This document shows positions 48,581-59,921 of a DNA stretch of 64,000 bases, piece after piece. Within the stretch, counting starts at the first letter, position 1, and every line of letters starts with the position of its first letter. A program made the position numbers and the translations under genes. The notes below the pieces were generated by a model, which was not told the DNA's origin, did no database searches, and was given only the letters and a program-made list of their open reading frames with translations. This stretch comes from Cristatella mucedo (lineage: Eukaryota > Bryozoa > Phylactolaemata > Cristatellidae), in contig WPIO01000092.1 in assembly GCA_009760855.2 (NCBI GenBank), positions 1,548,501 to 1,612,500 on the forward strand. Reading direction: 5' to 3'.

Positions 48581-51500
48581 GTAAATCCGGACGGTGCCAG
48601 ATTAGCACCTCGCGTGCCTGACCGGCTTCCCGCCGCCTCAGTCGCTGGTGGATGCCTCTGCCGCCGGAGAATGCCGCTAGCCGACCTTGCAAGGCTGCTT
48701 TGCCCGTCCCTAGCTTTACACGTGCTGTCCGGGGCTTATCGTGGGGAGATACTTGACGCACGATCGTTCGCGGCGTCAATATCCGAGCAGCGCACGGCCT
48801 GGGTCGTGACGAGCAAGCACCTCACCCCTAGGCTATGGCCCAGTGGTCGCTGAGCTGATCACGAATCTTCGCCGGCTTTCCGTCACGCAGCGAAATCAGC
48901 ACGATAAGCTTTTCCCGTGATTCGTAGATGTATCGTAGCTGAAGCTCTCTCCTGCTCCGTCTAGCTAGGTTTTTTTTTCAGGGCTAAAGCCAGCAACTGG
49001 TCTCACAGATCATCAGTGTCAGCAGACGGTCAGTTCCGGTCAGCCGTCCCAAGACACTAGGTTTAGGAGGGGTAGGTTTTTCGCCTGTCGAGCGGCCGAA
49101 TTAGTGCCACATTTGCCACAGAGCACATGGTATGGTAGGTCACTCTTTGCCAGTGTTCAAGGTGGCTCGAAGGCTTGCTAGAAGATCTCTTCAGGGTGGC
49201 CTACGTGGTACTAGATTCAAGCAGGCACTTCAATGCAGCGATCGAGGATAGTTCCGTTCGCAGAAAAGACAACTCATAACTAACGTTTGCTTTGTAAAAA
49301 AGCGATAATTTTGTATCCTAAACGAAGCAAGTTGTTTAATTTAAATGCCAAACCAAAACTTCATCCGAACCAAAAAGTAAGCTCTTCAGAGCCATGCCCT
49401 TCTGTCTTATTCCTTCTCTTTTCACCTCAAGTGGACACATAGAAGCATAGGCCACTTTAGCTGGCCGAAAGACCGTGTTAGTCGGTACATTCGTTAGAGT
49501 GCATTGGGTGGTATCTGCTTGTGCCCACTTGTCAGGAAAGCTAAAGCCGGTCTCTGTTCGGCCACCGACTATAGCATCCAAATGTGCAGTAAAATAGGCT
49601 GCATACATGCTGTATGCAAGGAGATGTACTAAATGTTGAAGACTTAGTCTTGGACGTTAACGATATGAACAAAGCGCAAAGTTTAGGGTCACTACACGTA
49701 TAGCATGGGGTAGGTCAGCTGTCCAGCTCCGATCAGGAATCATCTTGGAGATCGTTATGTCAGTTGAATTGTCAATCACTTAAATGAGCCTGTTATTCAT
49801 GGCCAATAGCAGATACAGCCTGCTGTAACATTATGGATTATCGTGGGACTGGATTAGAATATAGGTTTGTCAGCCTTGTAAAAAAATGGTGGGAAGGAAG
49901 CTGGGACCGCTGGGTCACTCCTGTGCTCTACTATTTTGATTGTGCACATGTTGAATGACTCATGCTATTGTATCCTTCAATGTTTTAAATTTTCCGAAGC
50001 CATTACATTTAGCTAGTGTCTTAGGTGCTGGAGCCTTCTGCCTATTGATGCAGCCGGTTGTAAAGGAGTCTTCCTATTCATGCAGGTCGATTCGCAGCTC
50101 TACATGCAGCTGGACTCCGAGGTCAGGAAGAACTGTGCTACTATACTTGCCATAGCCGGGCAGCGATCGACGAGCAACGACGATCACTCTGTCTACACTG
50201 GCACGGCAGGTATGTGACTTCGAGTGTGAGTCTTTGCATTGCCGAAATGCACGCACGAGTGGGGTAATACAAATCAGGTGGTAGTATTTAGCTGCTCTGC
50301 TTGGTGTGTCTCCTTGATGGCAGACCCGTAAGGTGACACTGGGAATCCTTAGGTGTGCACTGAGCAGCAAACCTTGATCTGTGAGAGATGCTGAAACTGT
50401 TATTGCTCACGCTGTTCTTTTGGAGGTGCTGGGCAGGAGTAAACACTGCCGATCTACGGGTGTCATGCAGCTATTTGATTCGTTCTAGCATAGGTGACCA
50501 GGCAAAACTGCTGTGGCCGTGGCTAGTGAACCCACCAGGTTAGGTTGTAGGCCGGACGCAACGTATGCAGGCCGGACGCAACATATGCATGTTAATGTAG
50601 GCTTGATGGCTAACGACATTTCTGATATTTTTTTAGAGAAGCACAAACAATTCACACTGCACAGTTGCTTTGTAGCCGAATCGGTATTATCTGTTCTCTA
50701 TTACCCGTTATTTACCATTATTACCCATTCTTCGGTTGCTGCAAGTGTGGGTTCGAGTCCCTTTCTACCACCATAGCCATTATCAGAAGACTCCATAAAA
50801 AGGCTTTCCAACTGGCATATAAATTCGACTGGGCATGATTTGAAAATTGTCTGGGCAGCTAGCTTATGAAAGTTTTCTTTGAAAATACTATTGAGGTGTA
50901 ATCAGATTGCTTCTATGTGGATGACAGTCAGTTGTACCTTTGCTTTGACCCTCCCAGCCCTCCAGCACATCGAATTCTCTCAACTCCCTTGCTGCATGTA
51001 TTGATGACATCCACACATGGATGGCAGCAATTTTTCTTAAATTGGATGATGATAAAACCAACTTACTAGGTATGGGTAAAGCAAGTGTGATTCAGGAATT
51101 GGAAAGCCTAATACTCAAAATCGGCTCTGCAAGCATATATATCTCCTCTTGCATCTGCACGAAATCTAGGTGTCATGTTCCAAGCCTACTTTCAGCTATA
51201 CAACATTGTTAAAATTCGGGCTTGTTTAGACAGGGATACCACATCTAAATCGGTCCATGCATTTGTTACATTCCCTCTCGACTTCTGTAACACAGTGCTT
51301 GCTGGCCTACCGGCCTGTGCAATCAGGCACTTAAAGCTGGTGCAAAACTCTGCAGCAAGGCTTGTCTGTCGTGAGCATTGCAGTTGCCACATCTCACTTC
51401 TTTCCAACCTGCACTGGCTCTCAGTCAAGCAACACACCGACTTCAAGGTTTTGTCTCTCACTTTCAGGTCACTTCATTCTTTGGTTCCAGCCTACCTATC

Positions 51501-54483
51501 AGATATACTACCCCATCAGGCAAAGCATCGTACCACCTGCTTTTCGGAATCTAACTGTTTATCTATACCTCGTACAAACCTCAAATCCTTTGGAGACCAT
51601 GCCTTTAGATTGTATGCTCCCAAAGCCTGGAACTCATTCCCGACTTGCGTCACGACCTCCTGACTTGACCACATTTAAAAAGAAACTAAAAACACACATA
51701 TTTATCATAGTATTTAGTGGTCCCCGTGATTCGACCGTCATGTGGTTATGCATGCTGACACTGTGCATGCTGTCACCAACCACACTTGCATGCTGACCCT
51801 GTGCATGTCACCCCTAACCGTGTTCATCTTGTTGTTTATTGAGCATGCTACCACTAACCATTCGATCGTGTTTCGTTTGCAGGAAACATAAAGCGCCTAG
51901 TCCTTGATGTGCTTATGCGTGCTGACACTGTGCATGCTGCCACTAACCACATTTGCATGCTGACCCTGTGCATGTCACCCCTAACCATATTATTCATTTT
52001 GTTTGTTTTTCAAGCATGATTTTACTTACCATTCAATTGCATTTCACTTTACAGCAAATGTAAAGCGCCTAGAGAGAGAGATTAAGTTCTCTGAGGGCGC
52101 TTTATCAAGTGAATTATTATTATTATAGAAAGAGATTGAGTTCTCTGAGGGTGCTTTATCAAATCTTATTTTATTATTATTATTATTATCGCATATGCAA
52201 GCATTCGTTGCCTGATTACACTAATGGGTTGAGCAAAGGGACTCTGTACCTGCAGGGCTCTGGTTCCCTTATTTGGACCAAGCCAAAGAGCTGTGACGGG
52301 CAGCACGTTTCTTGACACTCCCCCAAAGTCTTCTTATGGGTCCCAGGTAAGGTCAAGGTCCGGCCTCTTTTTTTGGCTTAAACCATGTCTCTACTCAAAT
52401 CTTGGTAGCTCGGCTTGGCCAGCTCTGTCGCCTGGGCTGTGCTTCATTTTTGCTGAGACGGATGTGCTGCAAGCTTTGGCCGTTCTTTTACATGCCTAGA
52501 AAACGCAGCAATGGCCACTTATGGAAAAGCCGATAGATACCTTGTCTGTCTTGCCAGATGTTGGTGTAAGTTGGATGTGGTCAATCAGACTCTCCCTCTT
52601 TTTGTAAGCACCCATTGCAATACAGCAAGCTGGTTTATGCCTTTTCGAGATCCCCTCTGGACTTCAGGGAGATTCACTACTAGCGAGTCTTTCTCCTTGT
52701 GCAATTAGGCGCTTGTAGTTGATACAACTCTGCAGCTATGCTTGTCCGTCTTGCACGGCGCAACTGCCGCATTACACAACCTCTTACCGATATGCACTGG
52801 CTCCCTGTCAAGGTTATCAACTTTAAGGTTCTGTTACTCACTATTAGGTCCCTTCATTCACTTACTCAGGCTTAAAATCTGAAATGCTTAGTCCTCATCA
52901 TAACCCTACCCTTCGGGCCCTATTCGTGGAGCTGTGCCTCCGACCAACTTTCGATTCTAGAGGTTGCAACTTCTGTTCTCTTGCTCCCAAAGCTTGGAAC
53001 ACACTACCGACCGATATCATCTGACATGGCAACACGTGAAAGAAAGCTTAAGACCCACATGCTCCTCACGGTATTTGCTCTGCTCATATGCATTGTCCAT
53101 GATTTGCTTCGGTGGGCCGAAATATGCCTGCTGTCATGAAATCATTGGCATGCATCTTGTCCAGCCTATGCTAAGTGCCTAGAAAGAAATGCAGTTTTCT
53201 ATTGGCTCTATACATTTTTATTTTTGCTATTATGATCCTTCAGTCTAGCCAGCTTGTAGTTAGTTGCCGAATGCTTGCTTTGGTGGGATGCAGACCAGAG
53301 ACCTAGTGCCATGACCTTGACCCCAGGTCTCGGCCATCTACTCACTCTAGGAGATGGTGTCTAGGTGATTTGCAGTGCACACATTTCGTAGACTTTTTAT
53401 TTTAGTACCAGGGTTTGTTACGTTAACATGTGTGCCCTGTCTGCCACTCTGTCTGCCACTATAAACGTTTCTTTTCCACAGCTTGCTCTCGACTCGGCTC
53501 GGTGGACTACGTAATGGAGAAAGAAAAAGCAAGGCATTTTTGGCATCTTGGATCTTGCATGCCAATTTAGCCAATGTCCTTATTCTTTTTGTAGGCCTCA
53601 AAACTGTTCTTTTCTGCATTTCTGCTGCCCGAGCAGTCCATTGGGTCCTTGTTAACCATGTGCAAGTACGCTGTTCGTTATAGCTCGGGAGACCACGGAC
53701 TCGGCTCGCTATGTCTAGACCTGTTTTCGGGACGTTGTTGTCGGTCACGTGTCCATCCCCCCCCCCGTAGTGCTGGTATTCTGCTCTGACGCAATTTTGC
53801 CTGTCAGCCGAATTTGTTTCAATCATGGCACGTCTGCTATTTTTCGTGTCTGTCGGCTCGTTTTTATCTGTGACCAGCACGTGACTGCTGACCCCTTCCT
53901 GCGCACGTATTAATTGATCCTGCTGTCCTGGCCTCCCTGGGGCTGAGTTCGGTCTCATTCCTGCGGCTCGAGCTCTGCTCTACTCGATGCAATTCTTTGT
54001 CGCTAGCTTTTGCAACAGCAGCCGTCTTACTTACAACTTCTGCCGTTGCCATAAGCCATTGTCAAAAGGCGGCAGTGAGCATTTCGTGGCATTCCGAGTG
54101 TCACACATTGAATTGTTACTTTGGAGGAGCTTTGATTTTCGGCAGATTCATTCTGTGGCTGCCGCTCGCAGCAGTGGCTCGCCCGGACTGCTTTACCAGC
54201 ACTTTTTATGTCGGCGTGCCCATACGCAGGTCAGGCCCTGCTCTGCCTGCTGCTGCACGAGCGAAGTGGCGACGTCGGTCACGTGAGGCAGTGCCTTCGC
54301 CTCGTTGAGCCGTGCCTCGAACGGCTGCGATGCAAGACGCGCGACTGCACGTTCCTTTGCGGGGACAGCGGGCCTCTGTGCATCGCCGCCGTCGCCTATC
54401 ATCGTCTGGGTCCTGAGCACTACGGCAAGCGAGATCGATGCGTGAGCAGGTGAGCGGCTCTGTCTGTGTCTGTCTGTGTCTGT

Positions 54484-54528
<45 letters not shown>

Positions 54529-57500
54529 CTGTCTCTCCCTGTCTCTCTCTATGTCACTGTCTCTTTCTCTCTTACTCTCTCTTGCTCTCTCTCTTTCTGT
54601 CTCTCTGTCTCTCTCTCTTTCTCTCTCTCTCTCACATCTCTGCCTGTCTGTCTCTCTCATTGTCTGTCTCTTTCTCTGTCTCTCCTTGTGTCTTGCTGTC
54701 TGTCTCTCTCTCACTCTGTCTCTGTCTCTGTCTCTCTCTGTCTCTTTCTCACTCTCTCGCCGTCTCTCTCTGTCTCAGTTCCCTGCTTCCCTTTTTTCCG
54801 GCAGGTGCTGCCGCCACGTGTCGTGCCATGCGCAAGCAGAATGTCTTAGGTGTGAGGGCGTGGCAAGTAGCGGCCAGGGGCGACTCGTCGCTGGTGTACG
54901 ACTGCCGCTGCCCTTCTTATCCGGCGATGTTGCCTGCTGCCGCTGCGACGGCAGCAGTCGCCTCGGCGCCCAAGGACTGTCCCGCCACTATGCCCGGTTG
55001 CTGCAGGGTCGCGGGCATGCACGTCTCGGTGGCAGCCGAAGCTAGCCTGCCCGACGAGCTGCTGTACGGCCGAGCCGGCTACCTGTACGGCCTGCTCTTC
55101 ATCGAGCGCTGCATCGGCGCCGGAAGTGTGGACCGTGGCGCCATCGAGGCGGTACGATACGTGCCTTCGAGCGCGGACGTCTACCTGGCCTGCTCCTGTG
55201 TGAAAGCTTACGTCTCTCTTCACCCGCTCTTTGGGCTCAGCTGAGCTCTATATTAAAGCTCTAGCACAGGCAAACCGTCGCTAGGCAAACTGCTGCTCTG
55301 ATTAAACTCCCCCTCCCCGCCAACGGTAGGGTGTTGCAATCTAGTTGGCGCCAGGGCGACAGTGTGATGGATGCTGCCGCCACGTTTGCACTGGCAGACA
55401 CCGCGGCAGCATTCCTCTGCCAGTGCACAATCTGATAATAATAATAATGCACTTGATAAAGCGCCCTCAGAGAACAATCTCTTTCTAGGCGCTTTACATT
55501 TGATGCAAAGGGAAATGCAATTAAATGGTAAGTAAAATCATGCTTGAAAAACAAACAAAATTAATAACATGGTTAGGGGTGACATGCACAGGGTCAGCAT
55601 GCAAATGTGGTTAGTGGCAGCATGCACAGTGTCAGCACACATAAGCACGTGAAGGACGAATCACAGGGACCCACTAAAGGCTGTCCTAAATAGGCGTGTT
55701 TTTAGGTTCCTTTAAATGTGGTCAGGTCAGGGGATGTTCTGACGCAGATCGGGAGGGAGTTCCAGGCTTTGGGAGCATACGAACTAAATGCACGGTCTCC
55801 AAAGGATTTGAGGTTTATACGAGATATTTGTAGACTGTTGGATTCCGAAAAGCGGGTGGTACGATGCTTGGCCTGATGGGGGAGTATGTCGGAGAGATAG
55901 GCTGGAGCCATAGAATGAAGTGACCTAATAGTGAGCGACAAAACCTTGAAGTCACAAACTCGTTTTCTCTGGTCGATGCAGCCTGCTCGATGCCTGGCTG
56001 CCACTTTTTGTTAGCCCTAAGCAGTTTGGTCTACAGTGGCAAGCATTGTGCAGTGCGGCGATTTCATATGTCGAGCGGCATGTTATAGGTGTGCAAAGCG
56101 ATGTTGGCGTCTGGCGAAAGGCTGCAAGCCAAAATGCGCACTCAGTGCCTCATGTACAGCTGGTATGGAGAGCTGTACACTGGAGCTGCCCACGGCCATG
56201 CTGGCATCCTGTACTTGCTGCTCAAGGTAGATACTCTGCACTGCTGCCGACAAGAGGTTCATCCACTCGTGCTCGCCAACCTCCCTCATGCATGCTCCGA
56301 CATTTACATTTACTCACGCCCATACATACTCCCACACACAGGCGTGCACTCAGAGTTGCACACAATTGCCCACTCATGTATGCAAACAAACAAACACAAA
56401 TACACACACTCACTCACTCCCTCCCTTGCTCTGTCTCTTTGTCTTACTTGACACGAAGGCTTTATATAAACTAATAAAATGGGGTGCATGGCAAAGTGAC
56501 ACACACACACTTGTGCATGCACATGAATGCACATTTGTGTAGCATCATGCACGGGGCTCATGAGCATTTTGGAAGACTCGTGCATAGACATTTCATATAA
56601 ACATTATATAATATATGTAAATATAAATAATTTTTAGACACTTTATATAAACTAATAAAACACGGTGCATGGTTGAGTGACTAACGAGCTACCCCCCCCC
56701 ACCAGAAGCGAGGGCTGACACTGCCACCTTCGTCTGCTGCCACAGTGACAGATAGCTCATGCAGATTGGTGGCCGGCCTCGCATGCTCTCTCGCATTCAG
56801 CTTCCTGCCTGGCGTCGGCCGCGCACGATAAATCGTTTGTGTGCTGCAGCTGAAGGCTCGCGTCCCTGAACTGGACGCAAGAGGGCAGCTGCGGCAGGCC
56901 GTCGACTACATGCTGGGCATTCGGTTACCAACGGGCAACTGCCCGTGCACGCTGGACGACCGGACCGACGAGCTAGTCCACTGGTGCCACGGCGCGCCCG
57001 GATGGGTGTACATGTTTGCAGCTGCTTACGAGGTGCTTGTCCCGCTGTTGCTGCTGAATGGCGTGCTGCACGTGGCCCGTCTGCAGCAATGCGTTCCAGC
57101 CCGAAGCTTTTTCGTGCAGTCTCGACTCGCTGAGAGCCATTTTCTCGTTTGCAACGGCTTCCCTTCGGCACCCAAAGCCGCGTGCACACACGGCCGTGCC
57201 GTGCGGCTCGTCGTGCGGTCAGCGATTGCAATCGCTCGGAGCCGCCGGCGTGCGGTCGTGCCTCGTCTTGTTCGGCGCAAGAATCGCCGACGTCGATGCT
57301 CAAATGTTGGGTGACCGAAGTCGTCGCCTGGGCGCAGGTTGTTGTCAGGCAACGTTGTGTTTGGCCCGATGTTTTAATGGAAGGCCAATCACTTGCCCAC
57401 TTCTTCTGCAGTGCTCACCTTATTTTGACTGACCGAATGTGACTGCGTAGATTTCCGGATGCATCCCGAGGCTGTGCCGGACGTCGACTTGCTGTTCTAC

Positions 57501-59877
57501 GCATGCCAGGCCATTGGCTTGCATCGTTGGCCCATCGGCCGAAGAAAAGCTGACTAGACAAGAATGAATGAAAATTTCCCGGAGCGGCAATGGAGGCTCA
57601 GTGAACTGCAAATATTAGATATTGTTTAGCGGTGGTGGTTGTTTAGTTTAATAGTTTGACTATGAATTCCTACTTTTGCGAAATGATCTCCCTTTAATAA
57701 TTAAGCAGCTCCCTGATTCTGCCGATAGTGGACTGCCGTAGTCCAGTTTTGGCTGAGCCCCTAAATAAAGCCACCACGTCTCTGCTGCTCGTGATGACTA
57801 TGGCTGCAAGGCTAGTCAACAAATCCCAGTTTTTTGGTCTTGGAGTCTCCGTGGCTGAAATAGTTGTGATAGCTTTCGATTGATCTAACAGATACAGAGC
57901 AAAATTGTTTCTCTCATCCATTAGGCCCACCACGGCTTGGCTCCTTTTACCTAGATGCACCGCTGCATCAGTTTCAGCCTCCTCCAGTACCTCCAGGACC
58001 TTTTTAAACAATAAATTAGCCAACAACTTATTTAATAATTTAATTAGTTGATTGTTATTATAGCTAATATGTTAGTAACTTAATATAATTAATTTTTGAT
58101 TATTGATTTACTTTATTGTTATCCAAAAGTTGTTCCATCCCTACACTTAAAAACTGCTGGCAACAGAAGCGTTTGGTCCGTATGCCCTTGACTGTGGAAT
58201 TCACTTCCCCGCTTGCTGCATAACTACATCTTCTCTCCTGCTATAAATAAATAAATAAATCCTAGCTGATTAAACAGCCTCTTTTTGTATAGCGACAGAA
58301 GAGCCTTTACGGCTATCACCACTGCTTGCAGTGGCGATAAAGGATCGCCCCACCACAGGAATCGAACCCACGACCTCGGGACCGAGGCCGTGAAAGCAAC
58401 CGCCTTACCTAGTGTGCCATCACGGCTTGCTATTGACTGTGGCAAGCTCTTCTCATCCTGAGCTGCTACTTTCATGCTATTCACTTTCTCAACTGTCTTC
58501 TTAACTCTGCAGTGGTTCTCAATTTCTATTAGTTTGCTGGGAATTGAGTCTGTTGGCCACCGTATGGGCACCGAAAGCCGTGTGAAGTTTGAGTGCACTG
58601 TATAAAGCTCTCTAGTGTAACACCCACTTAGTCTTTGTGGAGTTACAGACGGAGATACTTTATATTGGAATGAAGCACTCAGGTAAGCCCCACGAGCCCC
58701 AGGATTGATTTCATCAAACGCAAATCAAATGTTTTAAGGTGATACTGAAAACGAGTTTTAAACCCTCGTTTAAAGCCTCTGGCCAGATTTATGAAGCGCG
58801 CTCAAGGCCCAGCAGGCACTCCGTAGGCTCGCTGCCTGTGTAGCACCGATTTTGCTCTTCCTCGAAGCTGGTTGCTGGCTTGGCTCTCGTCAGTCGCTGC
58901 GTGTCGTGTGCGCCAAACCGTCTGCACTGAAGCTCTGATGGCGGCAGCCTGTGGCGTAGATGGCATCAAAGCCGACGTCAGTAGTGGGTGTGAGACCGCA
59001 AGCAGCTGCAGGCATGCCCAGAAAATACTCATGCCAATGATAGCCACAGCTGGCTACAAGTAATTGCTCATGTGATCGTCGTCCACTCAGCGCTTAAGCT
59101 GACTGTGACATCCTCTTTGCTTGCTGCTCTCAGATCGCTGCTCTCAGATTGCTGCTCTCAGATTGCTGCTCTCAGATTGCTGCTCTCAGCTCGCTGCTCT
59201 CAGCTCGCTGCCCTCAGATTGCTGCCCTCAGCTCGCTGCTCTCAGATTGCTGCCCTCAGCTCGCTGCTCTCAGATTGCTGCTCTCAGATTGCTGCTCTCA
59301 GATTGCTGCTCTCAGCTCGCTGCTCTCAGATTGCTGCTCTCAGCTCGCTGCTCTCAGCTTGCTGCTCTCAGCTCGCTGCTCTCAGCTTGCTGCTCTCAGC
59401 TTGCTGCTCTCAGATTGCTGCTCTCAGATTGCTGCTCTCAGCTCGCTGCTCTCAGATCGCTGCTCTCAGATTGCTGCTCTCAGATCGCTGCTCTCAGATC
59501 GCTGCTCTCAGATCGCTGCTCTCAGATTGCTGCTCTCAGCTTGCTGCTCTCAGCTCGCTGCTGTCAGATTGCTGCTCTCAGATTGCTGCTCTCAGATTGC
59601 TGCTCTCAGCTCGCTGCTCTCAGATCGCTGCTCTCAGATCGCTGCTCTCAGATTGCTGTTCTCAGCTCGCTGCTCTCAGCTTGCTGCTCTCAGATTACTG
59701 CTCTCAGCTTGCTGCTCTCAGATTGCTGCTCTCAGATTGCTGCTCTCAGACTGCTGCTCTCAGCTCGCTGCCCTTCGCTTGCCGTGAAGCTCGAGTGTTA
59801 CTCGAGTTCGTGCTCATTTCCTGGGAGGGGGAGCTTTGGCTTTAGATAGAATATGCACTTTAGAAAGGGCGATCGAC

Positions 59878-59921
<44 letters not shown>

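Larger units (their letters stand above)
50210..54229. other. LANCL intron 2 contents
   Basis: 4.0 kb dominated by LINE-A: a forward copy (50890-52120) with extra stacked tails to 52195 and a second degenerate forward copy (52680-53220). An open minus-strand frame of 203 codons (53347-53958) lies at the end. 50210-50880 holds nothing recognised. Confidence 0.6.

Noticed and set aside
54805-55006. Extension of LANCL exon 4 to the acceptor at 54804
   Set aside because: Would add an Ala/Cys-rich stretch absent from the family; the acceptor at 55006 keeps the phase and expected length.
59072-59849. Three overlapping frames of 212-257 codons rich in Leu, Ser, Ala and Cys
   Set aside because: Artefact of the 14-bp minisatellite; all three forward frames are open and cycle through the same peptide.
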